NCBI RefSeq assembly: GCF_011694815.1
Contig: NZ_CP050177.1
Span: 7,137,501-7,201,500, forward strand
Source: Streptomyces liangshanensis
Lineage (GTDB): Bacteria > Actinomycetota > Actinomycetes > Streptomycetales > Streptomycetaceae
Direction of reading: 5' to 3'
DNA: 64,000 bases
Shown here: piece after piece, positions 1-7,909 of the stretch
Numbering within the stretch: position 1 is the stretch's first letter
Layout: the number at the start of each line of letters is the position of its first letter
The notes under the pieces: model-generated
What the model was told of the DNA's origin: nothing
The model's input: the letters and a program-made list of their open reading frames with translations, nothing else
Databases searched by the model: none
Position numbers and translations under genes: made by a program

Positions 1-757
1 AGTACACGGGCGGCTCGCCGGCGTCGAGGAACGCCTCCAACTCCGGGGAGAGGGGCCGCTCGTCGGGCAGGATCCAGGCACCCGTCGGGATCACGTCCAG
101 CTCCGCCGGTTCCGGCCAGGGCGCCAGCGCGGGATCGGCGGCCAGCCAGGGCGAGTCGGTGAAGATGTGGTCCCGTACGTCGGCGACGGGCGCCAGTCCG
201 GCGGCCGCCCGGTGGGCGTCGAGGGCCGGGCCGATGGTGCTGTTCCAGCGCCGGGCGTCCTCCGCCCAGAGGGTACGGGGATCGGCCGCGCCCGGCACCG
301 GAGCCGGCCCCCGCAGGGACATCGGCGGGGGCGCGTGGTGCGGGGAGGGCAGGGTGACGGGGCAGTAACTGGCGTAGACGTAGGCGATTCCCAGCTGTTC
401 CGCCACCGAGCGGGAGGCGAACTGCAGGGCCCCGCCCGCCACCACCGCGTCGCAGCCCCGGGCCGCCGCCGTCACGGCGGCGAACTGCGCGGCGACGCTC
501 GCGTCCGCCAGCCGCCGCAGCTCCTCGGGCGTGGGCGGCGTCCGCGCGGCCGGTGAGGCGGTCGCCGACGCGCGCGCGGTCGGGCGCAGTTCGGGCCCGA
601 CGGACGTGAACGGGATGCCGAGCGTGCCGGCCCACTCCCGGAAGTCGGGCGGCGCGCACAGCCGTACCTCCGCGCCGAGGACCCGCAGCTGCGACGCCAG
701 CGCCATCAGGGGCTGGACCTCGCCCCGCGACCCGATGGTCGACAGCAGTACACGCAT
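1..757 (-). CDS. GT1-family glycosyltransferase, C-terminus outside window
   Basis: The first 252 codons of a UDP-/dTDP-sugar dependent glycosyltransferase. The N-terminus MRVLLSTIGSRGEVQP is the Rossmann start seen in VanGT/GtfB-type macrolide and glycopeptide glycosyltransferases (usual length about 400 aa), and the fragment stops at GEPPVY, just before the donor-binding half. These enzymes transfer a nucleotide-activated sugar to a small-molecule acceptor in the cytoplasm. The ATG at 757 is preceded by GGGGGAGATCTCTC on the coding strand. The acceptor cannot be inferred; the next gene is a transcribed-alike metallo-hydrolase 190 bp upstream. The truncation is only the window edge. Confidence 0.85.
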   Translation of the reverse strand, partial: MRVLLSTIGSRGEVQPLMALASQLRVLGAEVRLCAPPDFREWAGTLGIPFTSVGPELRPTARASATASPAARTPPTPEELRRLADASVAAQFAAVTAAARGCDAVVAGGALQFASRSVAEQLGIAYVYASYCPVTLPSPHHAPPPMSLRGPAPVPGAADPRTLWAEDARRWNSTIGPALDAHRAAAGLAPVADVRDHIFTDSPWLAADPALAPWPEPAELDVIPTGAWILPDERPLSPELEAFLDAGEPPVY

Positions 758-946
758 GAGAGATCTCCCCCGTCACGGCCCCGGTCACCCCGTCCCGGCG
801 CTCACCGGCCCGAATTGTGGACCAGCACCGGGCCCTTGCCGCAAGTACCCCCTGCTGCTGGACAATGAAGTGGCGCCGGGAGACGCCACCGCGCCCGGCC
901 GGGAGACTCACGGCCGCACCGGCGGCGGGTGGACCGCCGCCCCGTG

Positions 947-1588
947 TCACACCGTCAGCGACTCGCCCGGGGCCAGGATCGTCAGCGGCTTCCCCGTCAG
1001 GCCGCCCTCGCCGAGGATCGCCGCGGTGGACTGCTGCCCCAGCTCGCTGAGCAGCAGCTCGTGGATCTGGACAACCCGCTCCGGCTTCACGGCGCGTACG
1101 TAGTCGGCGGCCTCGCTCAGCTTGGTCCACGGCCCGCTGGTCGGCAGCAGCAGCGTCTCGACCGCCACGTCCGGCACGTGGTACGAGTCGCCGGGGTGGA
1201 AGACCGTGCCGTCGACCAGGAAGCCGACGTTGTCCGCGCGCGGGATGTCCGGGTGGATGACGGCGTGCCGCTCCCCGTCGACCGCGACGGAGAAGCCCCC
1301 GACGGTGAACGTGTCCCCGCTGGCCACGGCCCTGACCCGGCCGCCGTGCTCCCCGAGCTGCTCGGCCACGGCGGCGGGGGCGAACACCAGCAGGTCCGGC
1401 CGGGCGTCGAGGGCGGCCGTGAGCAGCTCGGCGTCGAAGTGGTCGGCGTGGTCGTGCGTCACGAGGACCCCCGCCGCGCCCGCCACCGCCTCCTTGGCCT
1501 CGGGCGTGTACTTCCCCGGGTCGAGGACGAGGGTCACGCCGTCCTTCTCCAGGGCGACGCAGGCGTGGGCGTACTTGGTCAGCTTCAT
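947..1588 (-). CDS. MBL-fold metallo-hydrolase
   Basis: A 213-aa protein of the UlaG/YfbB-like metallo-beta-lactamase fold. THDHADH (about residues 44-50) is the HxHxDH zinc site, HPGDSYH supplies the following metal Asp/His, and HELL near the C-terminus fits the last His. No signal peptide, so cytoplasmic; substrate unknown. The ATG is preceded by GAGGAGCC. The promoter region at 1630-1646 carries the same 17-bp palindrome found in front of the adjacent marR gene, so this gene is the probable target of that repressor. MBL/MarR pairs are often small detoxification modules, but that is inference. Confidence 0.85.
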   Translation of the reverse strand: MKLTKYAHACVALEKDGVTLVLDPGKYTPEAKEAVAGAAGVLVTHDHADHFDAELLTAALDARPDLLVFAPAAVAEQLGEHGGRVRAVASGDTFTVGGFSVAVDGERHAVIHPDIPRADNVGFLVDGTVFHPGDSYHVPDVAVETLLLPTSGPWTKLSEAADYVRAVKPERVVQIHELLLSELGQQSTAAILGEGGLTGKPLTILAPGESLTV

Positions 1589-1629
1589 GGTGGCTCCTCA
1601 CGGACAGCGGAGAACTGTACAACTCGAAT

Positions 1630-1646
1630 GTACAACTTGGCTGTAT
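1630..1646 (+). promoter_or_regulatory. Predicted MarR operator of the MBL gene
   Basis: GTACAACTTGGCTGTAT matches the reverse complement of the marR-proximal palindrome (2146-2162) at 15 of 17 positions. It lies about 40 bp upstream of the MBL start codon. A second TGTACA motif at 1616-1621 makes a further inverted repeat with it. Confidence 0.65.
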
Positions 1647-1704
1647 AGGTCAACGATTCCGGGGTGGTCGTCCCCCCCACGCTTCCGATCCTGGCCGTCT
1701 CCCG

Positions 1705-2136
1705 TCAGGACCGCTCGTCGTGCGCCGAGAGCTTGTCCAGGAGCCCGGGCAGCGCCTCCAGCTGCCGGCGCTCGTCCGCGTCGAGCGTGTGCGCGATGGC
1801 GCCGGCCATCCAGTCGCGCCGGGCCCGGCGGTCGGCCTCGACGGCCTCCCGTCCGGCGTCCGTCAGGGCGACCACGACGGCCCTGCCGTCCGCCGGGTCG
1901 GGGCGGCGGCGCACGTACCCGAGATCCTGGAGCTCCAGGACGGTGCGGCTCGCGCTCTGGTGCCGTACGCCCCGCCGCTGGGCCAGGGCGGCGATGGTGG
2001 CGTCGCCCTCCCGGCTGAGCAGGCCGAGCGTGGACGTGTGGGGTCCGCTCAGCGTGTCGGTGTGCGCACGGGTGACCCGTACGAAACGACCGACGGACTC
2101 CCGCAGCCGGTCGGCCAGGATCTCCTCGTTCTTCAT
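1705..2136 (-). CDS. MarR family transcriptional regulator
   Basis: A 143-aa winged-helix repressor. The recognition helix region is ATIAALAQRRGVRHQSASRT and the wing is YVRRRPDPADGRAVVV, the usual MarR RxDPxDGR signature. An upstream open frame exists, but the ATG at 2136 is chosen because it gives the standard MarR length and sits right after the operator. The gene and the MBL gene are co-oriented 116 bp apart, each with its own operator copy, which suggests autoregulation plus control of the hydrolase. Ligand unknown. Confidence 0.85.
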   Translation of the reverse strand: MKNEEILADRLRESVGRFVRVTRAHTDTLSGPHTSTLGLLSREGDATIAALAQRRGVRHQSASRTVLELQDLGYVRRRPDPADGRAVVVALTDAGREAVEADRRARRDWMAGAIAHTLDADERRQLEALPGLLDKLSAHDERS

Positions 2137-2145
2137 CCGGCAAGA

Positions 2146-2162
2146 ATACAGCCAAGCTGTAT
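2146..2162. promoter_or_regulatory. Predicted MarR autoregulatory operator
   Basis: ATACAGCCAAGCTGTAT is a palindrome with perfect 7-bp arms and a 3-bp centre, 10 bp upstream of the marR start codon. A 15/17 copy lies upstream of the adjacent MBL gene. Confidence 0.7.
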
Positions 2163-2213
2163 ATGTGCGCCCCCTCCGTGGTCGCTCCACCACGGGGCGG
2201 TACGACCGGAGGC

Positions 2214-2717
2214 TCAGCCCGCCGTGACCCGCGCCGCGAACGCGTCCAGGTTCCCCGTCATGCGCGCGAGCCGCTCGTCCAGGCTCAGGGACTCCTCGTA
2301 CCGTCCCGTCCGCAGCCTCGGCTGCCGCTTGCCCCGCACGTACAGCGGGCAGGCCAGGTCGGCGCAGATGTACGTGCCGACGGTGTTCCCCTGGCGGCCC
2401 TGCGCACCCGCCAAGGGAGCGACGAGCAGGGCGACGCCGGAGGAGGCGTGCCCCGTCAGGCAGATCTGGCAGAGGCTGGACTTCACCGCGCTGGTGCGGT
2501 TCACGGACGGGACGCGCAGGGAGATCCCCAGCGGCCCCCGGGCCCCGGGCAGCACGAAATGGGCCCGCAGCGGCGCCCCCGGATCCACCCACCCGAGGAA
2601 GTCCAGGTCCTCCCAGGGCAGTTCGGCGAAGTCGAGCGGCAACCGCAACCGGGCCGCCTCACCCTTGGTGCTGTTCACGAAGGACGAGCGGATCTGATTC
2701 TCACTGAGCGCTTCCAC
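2214..2717 (-). CDS. FBP domain protein (treble-clef zinc finger)
   Basis: A 167-aa protein of the actinobacterial FBP family, related to the C-terminal zinc-binding domain of elongation factor G-binding proteins. The start VEALSENQIRSSFVN, the central SSLCQICLTGH and the later YICADLACPLYVRGK give two Cys pairs typical of the treble-clef finger; R-rich and ESLSLDERL segments follow. The GTG at 2717 is taken from family length. Members are thought to bind EF-G/FusB-like targets, but the function here is inferred only from the family. Confidence 0.8.
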   Translation of the reverse strand: MEALSENQIRSSFVNSTKGEAARLRLPLDFAELPWEDLDFLGWVDPGAPLRAHFVLPGARGPLGISLRVPSVNRTSAVKSSLCQICLTGHASSGVALLVAPLAGAQGRQGNTVGTYICADLACPLYVRGKRQPRLRTGRYEESLSLDERLARMTGNLDAFAARVTAG

Positions 2718-2802
2718 GGACGCCGACCCTATGCGCCCCTCCGCGCCACCCGCACCGCATTATTCGACCCCGGCAGAGGGCCGCCCGGCCCCAGCAGCCG
2801 GC

Positions 2803-3117
2803 TCAGTCGGTTACCCGGCTGCGGTTCTGGTAGGCCAGGGCCAGGTACTCCGGGTGGCGGGTCATCCATGAGGAGATGAACGGGCACGTCGCCAGGACCG
2901 GGAGGGCGCGGGTCCGGGCGTCGTCCAGGGCGGCCCTGGCCAGGGCGCCGCCGATGCCCTGGCCCTCGTACCGCGGGTCCACCTCGGTGTGCGGGTAGAC
3001 CACCAGGTTTCCCGTCCGGATGTAGTCCGCGAAGCCGGCGAGCCGGCCCTCGACGCGGGCCTCGAAGCGGTGGAGCTCCTCGGCGTCCTTCACAGTCACG
3101 AACTCGGTCTCCGGCAC
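2803..3117 (-). CDS. GNAT family N-acetyltransferase (YjdJ/NATD1-like)
   Basis: A compact 104-aa single-domain GNAT protein (COG2388 type). The acetyl-CoA loop is YEGQGIGGALARAAL (about residues 50-64) and VYPHTEVDP forms the preceding beta-bulge strand; CPFISSWMTRHPEY is the conserved family C-terminus. The start is GTG with GGAGGC 5 bp upstream. Substrate unknown. It is divergent from the oxidoreductase at 3296, sharing a 178-bp upstream region. Confidence 0.85.
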   Translation of the reverse strand: MPETEFVTVKDAEELHRFEARVEGRLAGFADYIRTGNLVVYPHTEVDPRYEGQGIGGALARAALDDARTRALPVLATCPFISSWMTRHPEYLALAYQNRSRVTD

Positions 3118-3295
3118 GCTGCCTCCGTAGATTGGTGTGGCTCCGGCGGGAGGCCGCGCGCCGGGCGGCGCCCGGCTCCCGTCCCATCATCCCGCCCCGG
3201 CGGCCCCGTTTGCGGAGGGTCCCGGCCGGGCGCACGCTGAAAGTGCGTGGACGGTCCGGGCGAGATCCGAGTCGCACGAACGGGGAGGTCGCCAG

Positions 3296-4804
3296 ATGGC
3301 AGGTTCCGTGGACCCCGACCGCTCGGAATGGGACGTCATCGTCCTGGGAGGCGCCGCCGCGGGCGAGAACGCGGCCCAGTACGCGACCCAGTTCTCGGGC
3401 CTCGACGCCGTGCTCGTCGAGGCGGAGCTGCTCGGCGGCGAGTGCTCGTACTGGGCCTGCATGCCCAGCAAGGCACTCCTGCGCCCCGGCGACGTCCTGG
3501 ACAGCGCCCGCCACGTCCCCGGCGTCGCCCCGCTGGTGGCGGGCGGCACCCTCGACGTCCCCGCCGTGCTCGCCCACCGGGACACCGTCGTCAACCACCT
3601 CGACGACACCTCCCAGATCCGCTGGGCCCTGGACACGGACATCGACGTGGTGCGCGGGTACGGGCGGCTCGCGGGCGAGCGCGTGGTGCGGGTCACCGGG
3701 CCCGACGGCGGCATCCGTACGCTGACGGCCCGTCACGCCGTCGTGATCGACACCGGATCCTCCAGCGCCGTACCGCCCATCCGCGGCCTCGCCGAGGCCC
3801 GCCCGTGGACCTCACGGGACGTCACCAACCTCCACGAGGTGCCGCGCCGGGTCGTCATCCTCGGCGGCGGCGTCGTCGCCTGCGAGTCGGCGACGTGGCT
3901 CCGGTCGCTGGGAGTCGCCGAACTGAGCCTCGTCCTCCGTGAGGAAGGCCTCCTCCCGCGCTCCGAACCCTTCGCCGGACGCCTGGTCGGCGACGCGCTG
4001 ACCGCCGCGGGCGTACGGCTGCTGCCGGGCCGCACCATCACCGAGGTGCGCCGGGCGGACCCCGCCGACACCGGGACGGGAATCCCGCACGGCGGCGAGG
4101 TCACCTGCGTGCTGGACGACGGTACGACCCTGGCCGCCGACGAGATCGTGGTCGCCGCCGGGCGTACGCCGAACACCGGCGACATCGGCCTGTCGTCGGT
4201 GGGCCGCCCGGACGGCGGCTACCTGGCCGTCGACAACCAGCAGTGCGTGTGCGCCGTACCGGGCCGGTGGCTCTACGCCGTAGGCGACGTCTGCGGCCGG
4301 GCCCTGCTGACGCACATGGGCAAGTACCAGGCGCGCGTGGCCGGCGAGGTCATCGCCGCGCGCGCCGCGGGGCAGCACCCGGACGACGGGGAGGACAGTC
4401 CGCTGAACGCCGCCGCGGGCCACCGGGGCGCCCCGCAGGTCACGTTCACCGATCCGCAGGTCGGTTCGGCCGGCCTGACCGAGCGGGAGGCACGCGCGGC
4501 GGGCATCGACGTCGAGACCGTCACGTACGACATGGCCGGCCTCGCCGGTACGTACGTGATGCGCGACGACTACACCGGCCGCGCGCTGCTGGTCCTCGAC
4601 CGGGCCACCGACACGGTGGTGGGGGCGACCTTCGTCGGGCCCGACATCGCGGACCTCGTCCACGCGGCGACCACGGCCGTCGTCGCGCGGATCCCGGTCC
4701 CCGTCCTGTGGCACGTCGTGCCCAGCTACCCCACACCGTCCGAGGTCTGGCTGCGCCTGCTGGAGACCCTGCGGGCGCAGCGGACACAGGCACGAACCGC
4801 CTGA
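3296..4804 (+). CDS. FAD-dependent pyridine nucleotide-disulfide oxidoreductase
   Basis: A 502-aa flavoprotein of the dihydrolipoamide dehydrogenase/mercuric reductase class. Visible parts: FAD-binding VIVLGGAAAGENAA near the N-terminus; a redox CxxxxC in GGECSYWACMPSK (Cys about 50 and 55); NAD(P)-binding VILGGGVVACESA mid-protein; the YAVGDVCG FAD motif; and the dimerisation domain starting at QVTFTDPQVGSAGLTE. The C-terminus has HVVPSYPTPSEVW, where lipoamide dehydrogenases carry the His-Glu pair (HAHPTLSE). The partner is unknown; GGExxYWAC differs from the lipoamide consensus. ATG 3296 follows GGGGAGG; longer in-frame starts lack a ribosome site. Confidence 0.85.
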   Translation: MAGSVDPDRSEWDVIVLGGAAAGENAAQYATQFSGLDAVLVEAELLGGECSYWACMPSKALLRPGDVLDSARHVPGVAPLVAGGTLDVPAVLAHRDTVVNHLDDTSQIRWALDTDIDVVRGYGRLAGERVVRVTGPDGGIRTLTARHAVVIDTGSSSAVPPIRGLAEARPWTSRDVTNLHEVPRRVVILGGGVVACESATWLRSLGVAELSLVLREEGLLPRSEPFAGRLVGDALTAAGVRLLPGRTITEVRRADPADTGTGIPHGGEVTCVLDDGTTLAADEIVVAAGRTPNTGDIGLSSVGRPDGGYLAVDNQQCVCAVPGRWLYAVGDVCGRALLTHMGKYQARVAGEVIAARAAGQHPDDGEDSPLNAAAGHRGAPQVTFTDPQVGSAGLTEREARAAGIDVETVTYDMAGLAGTYVMRDDYTGRALLVLDRATDTVVGATFVGPDIADLVHAATTAVVARIPVPVLWHVVPSYPTPSEVWLRLLETLRAQRTQARTA

Positions 4805-4824
4805 CGCGCCGCCACGTCCCCGCG

Positions 4825-5652
4825 TCAGCTCCTGATGAACTCCAGCAGGTCCGCGTTGAACCGCTCCTTGAACGGGCTGACCGACATCAGCCCGTGCGGC
4901 GCCCCGGCGTAGACCTTGAGCGTCGAGTCCTTCACCAGCTTCGCCGACTTGGGGCCCGCCGCGACGATGGGCACGATCTGGTCGTCGTCGCCGTGGATGA
5001 TCAGGGTCGGCACGTCGAAGCGCTTGAGGTCCTCGGTGAGGTCGGTCTCGGAGAAGGCCTCGACGCAGTCGTACGTGCCCTTGAACCCGACCTGCATCGA
5101 CCACATCCAGAACGCGTCCCGGACGCCCTGCGAGACCTGGGAGCCCGTGCGGTTCGCCCCGTAGAACGGCGCGCTGAGGTCGGCGTAGAACTGCGACCGG
5201 TCGGCCAGCAGCCCGGCGCGGATGTCGTCGAAGGCCCCGATCGGCGTGCCCTCCGGGTTGGCGTCCGTCTTGAGCATCAGCGGCGGGATCGCGCTCAGGA
5301 GGACGGCCTTGGCGACCCGGGACGTACCGTGCCTGCCGATGTAGCGGGTGACCTCGCCGCCACCGGTGGAGTGGCCGACGAGGATCACGTCCCGCAGGTC
5401 CAGGGCCTCGATCAGCTGCGCGAGGTCGTCCGCGTACGTGTCCATGTCGTTGCCGTCCCACGGCTGTTCCGACCGCCCGTGCCCCCGGCGGTCGTGCGCG
5501 ACGGCCCGGAAGCCCTCACGGGCGACGAGGTGCATCTGGTCGTCCCAGGCGTCGGCGTTGAGCGGCCAGCCGTGGCTGAACACGACAGGCTGTCCCGACC
5601 CCCAGTCCTTGTAGTGGAGGTCGGTTCCGTCGGTCGTGGTGAGGGTGCCCAT
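4825..5652 (-). CDS. Alpha/beta hydrolase, non-heme chloroperoxidase-like
   Basis: A 275-aa alpha/beta-hydrolase of the cofactor-free haloperoxidase/arylesterase group. The triad is visible: nucleophile Ser in GHSTGGGEV (about residue 95), Asp in [10 protein letters not shown] and His in [23 protein letters not shown] forms the oxyanion-hole region and HDRRGHGRS the following conserved segment. Cytoplasmic, probably a carboxylesterase or perhydrolase; in vivo substrate unknown. It ends 20 bp from the convergent oxidoreductase. Upstream lies a 69-bp perfect palindrome (5771-5839). Confidence 0.9.
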   Translation of the reverse strand: MGTLTTTDGTDLHYKDWGSGQPVVFSHGWPLNADAWDDQMHLVAREGFRAVAHDRRGHGRSEQPWDGNDMDTYADDLAQLIEALDLRDVILVGHSTGGGEVTRYIGRHGTSRVAKAVLLSAIPPLMLKTDANPEGTPIGAFDDIRAGLLADRSQFYADLSAPFYGANRTGSQVSQGVRDAFWMWSMQVGFKGTYDCVEAFSETDLTEDLKRFDVPTLIIHGDDDQIVPIVAAGPKSAKLVKDSTLKVYAGAPHGLMSVSPFKERFNADLLEFIRS

Positions 5653-5770
5653 GGCGTGTGTTCCTTCCGGCAGAGGTCAGCGGATGCTGACACCCGCCGG
5701 TCACCCGCTCAAGCCGACCCACCAGTGAGCGGCCAGATGCCGCGTCAGGTGGTTCGTTCGGCTGACACAC

Positions 5771-5839
5771 CCCGGCTGTATAACGCCCGCCCGGACGCGA
5801 TCCACGTGATCGCGTCCGGGCGGGCGTTATACAGCCGGG
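5771..5839. terminator. 69-bp perfect palindrome, probable transcription terminator
   Basis: Two 32-bp arms (5771-5802 and 5808-5839) are exact reverse complements around a 5-nt loop CACGT. It lies 24 bp past the stop codon of the DUF3616 gene and 119 bp before the hydrolase start, both read leftward, so a rho-independent-type terminator is the simplest reading. No U-tract follows. The arms are far longer than usual and begin with GGCTGTATA, the same half-site seen in the MarR operators at 1.6 and 2.1 kb. Confidence 0.6.
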
Positions 5840-5862
5840 GCCCCCGGTGGAGCGCCCGGCGG

Positions 5863-7284
5863 TCAGGGCTGGAGAGCGAACCGGACGGTCCGGGACTTCT
5901 TCCACTCCGCGTGGTCGAGGTCCTTCGCCTCCGTCCCGTCCCCGTACAGGTCCGCCGACCCGTTGTCCGTGATCAGCTGGACCCGCGGGTCCTGCGCCGC
6001 CGCGTCGGGCACGTCCACGATGGCCTCCCAGCCGCCCGCGTCGCTGGTGGGCAGGTCCAGGCGCTTGACCGGCGCGTGGCCGGCGACACCGTCCCAGGAG
6101 TACAGGGCGTACGGGGCGGAGTTGTCCTCGGCCGCCCAGGACCCGGCGAGGACCAGGAGCTGGCCCGAGGCGTCGCGGCGGATGTCGCGGACGCTCAGGC
6201 CACCGAGGTCCAGGGTGACGGGCGTGCCGAAGGTCGCGTGGACCTTGCCGCCCACGGACGTGGCGAGCTTGTCCATGTTGGTGACCGGGACCAGCAGCGC
6301 CTTCCCGCCGTTCGCCGGCGGCACGAGGGGCGCCCGGAAGCCGACGTACGCGGTGGTGGTGCTGCCGGGGGCGAACTCCAGGCCCTCCGCGTTGAACCCG
6401 TCGATCTGCTTGGGGACCTGCCCGGACGCGGCGCCCGCCGCGAAGCCGTACCGGTTCTGGGCGGCCTTGTCCCAGGCTATCAGGTCGGCGCGCAGCCCCT
6501 GGTACGAACCGGCCAGGGCCAGTTGGGTGTCGGCGCCCGAGCCGGTCACGGTGGTGGTGAAGAGCGTGGAGCGCTCGGCCTTCACCTTTCCGTCCTTGTT
6601 GTTGCCCAGGGAGCCGTTCCAGTAGATGGTGTTGCCGACGCGGGTGCTCGCCTCGATGTCGATCTCGCCGTCGACCCCGAGCTTGGAGCTGAAGTCCCAG
6701 GTCCGCACCGGGGCGCCCGAGACGTCCCGCCGGTACAGGCGCAGGGTGTTGGACTCGTCGTCGGCGACGACCGCGTAGCCCCCGCCGGCGTCGACCGCCG
6801 CCGAGGCGTCGCTGGAGCCGGTGAAGTAGCGGGTGTCGGCGGGCGAGCGCACCGCCGCGGACGCCGCGTAGTGGAGCTTCGTGGTGGCCGTCTTGCCGCC
6901 CGCCCCGGTCACCTGGATCGTCAGGTCGGTGTAGCCCGTACCCCGCGCCTGCACGGCGATCTCGCGGCTGCCGCCGGTGCCGGTGACGGTGACGTCCCCC
7001 GTACCGGCGACCGAGGCGCGGGAGCTGGCCGAGGCGCGGACCGTCAACGCCGCCGCGTCGGTGGCCTGTTGCGCCACCCGTACCGTGACCGTCGGGTCTC
7101 CCGTCGCGCCCACCGCGCCCGACACGTACGCGGTGGCCAGGGAGATGGTGGGGGTGGCGGGGGCCGCGGCGGAAGCCGGGAGCGCGGCGGGTACGGAGAA
7201 GCCGGCGACGAGCGCCAGCGTGACACCGCGCGCGACCGCCGGGTGGCGGCGGCGGTCGGACGATGCGGTACGGGACAACACCAC
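5863..7284 (-). CDS. Secreted DUF3616 domain protein
   Basis: A 473-aa exported protein. The start GTG 7284 is chosen because GAAGGG lies 8 nt upstream and the product then begins with a basic stretch, a hydrophobic core (VTLALVAGFSVPAALPA) and an ASA-A cleavage region. Residues about 35-150 look like an Ig/cadherin-type beta domain (VRVAQQATDAAALTVRAS). The rest has the DUF3616 pattern: a YFTGSSDASAAV start, DGEIDIEA, GFNAEGLEFAPG and YVGFRAPL. The family forms beta-propeller-like extracellular proteins of unknown function. Monocistronic, followed by the palindrome at 5771. Confidence 0.75.
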   Translation of the reverse strand: MVLSRTASSDRRRHPAVARGVTLALVAGFSVPAALPASAAAPATPTISLATAYVSGAVGATGDPTVTVRVAQQATDAAALTVRASASSRASVAGTGDVTVTGTGGSREIAVQARGTGYTDLTIQVTGAGGKTATTKLHYAASAAVRSPADTRYFTGSSDASAAVDAGGGYAVVADDESNTLRLYRRDVSGAPVRTWDFSSKLGVDGEIDIEASTRVGNTIYWNGSLGNNKDGKVKAERSTLFTTTVTGSGADTQLALAGSYQGLRADLIAWDKAAQNRYGFAAGAASGQVPKQIDGFNAEGLEFAPGSTTTAYVGFRAPLVPPANGGKALLVPVTNMDKLATSVGGKVHATFGTPVTLDLGGLSVRDIRRDASGQLLVLAGSWAAEDNSAPYALYSWDGVAGHAPVKRLDLPTSDAGGWEAIVDVPDAAAQDPRVQLITDNGSADLYGDGTEAKDLDHAEWKKSRTVRFALQP

Positions 7285-7453
7285 GGTGACGACCCTTCGT
7301 TGACGGCCCGCCCGATCCGCGGGCGGGCACACGACGAACAGGATGCGGCAACTGTTGATCATCCTGGGCGGGGCCGCGGTGTCCGGCGGGTGAACGATGG
7401 GCCAACGGGCCGTTGTGGCGGCCCGGTCGGGGGCGGCCACCCCTCCCCGGCGG

Positions 7454-7618
7454 CTACTCCTCCCGTTCGAACTCCGCCTTGGCGCGCACCTGGTCCTGGT
7501 CGATCTGCGCGGCCGTGTACAGGTCCTCGACGAACCGCCGCGCGTCCTCGGAGTCGGTCTCCTTCTCGCCCGTCATGTCCCGCAGGCGGGAGGTCCAGAC
7601 CTCGATCGGATCACTCAT
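7454..7618 (-). CDS. Small conserved acidic protein, 54 aa
   Basis: A 54-residue helix-rich charged protein (MSDPIEVWTSRLRDMTGEKE... EFEREE) with a strong AAGGGG ribosome site 9 nt before the ATG at 7618. The composition and EDARRFVEDLY pattern suggest a short coiled or helical protein. I do not recognise the family. It diverges from the SpoIIE phosphatase; the shared 290-bp spacer (7619-7909) contains an unusually AT-rich patch around 7780-7830 that could hold both promoters. Confidence 0.6.
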   Translation of the reverse strand: MSDPIEVWTSRLRDMTGEKETDSEDARRFVEDLYTAAQIDQDQVRAKAEFEREE

Positions 7619-7909
7619 CACGACACCCCTTCCGTGCCACTCCTCGGCGTCGCCCCACAAGGCCGCGTCCGGCGGCGCGTGCGGTCGGTAGGCGGATGGG
7701 TGCGAAGAGTGGCGGGACCGCACGCTCGCCCACCGCGGCCCGGAGGTCCGGCATCCACCATCTTAGAACCGTTCACCCTCAGGCCGACATTCTTCGCATA
7801 TGCACCACATCGCTTATTGTTCTTGTAAGGCCCGCAGTGCCCGTCCGGCTGCGCGCAACGGCCCGGCGGCGCCTTGTGGGCGCCCACCAGGGGCGGAGGT
7901 GAGTGGGGC

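Noticed and set aside
3812..5461. Long minus-strand ORF (549 aa) opposite the oxidoreductase
   Set aside because: Arg/Gly/Pro-rich shadow of the plus-strand gene and of the hydrolase in another frame; typical of high-GC sequence.
4243..7902. 1219-aa plus-strand ORF
   Set aside because: Shadow across several genes and the 69-bp palindrome; no domain.
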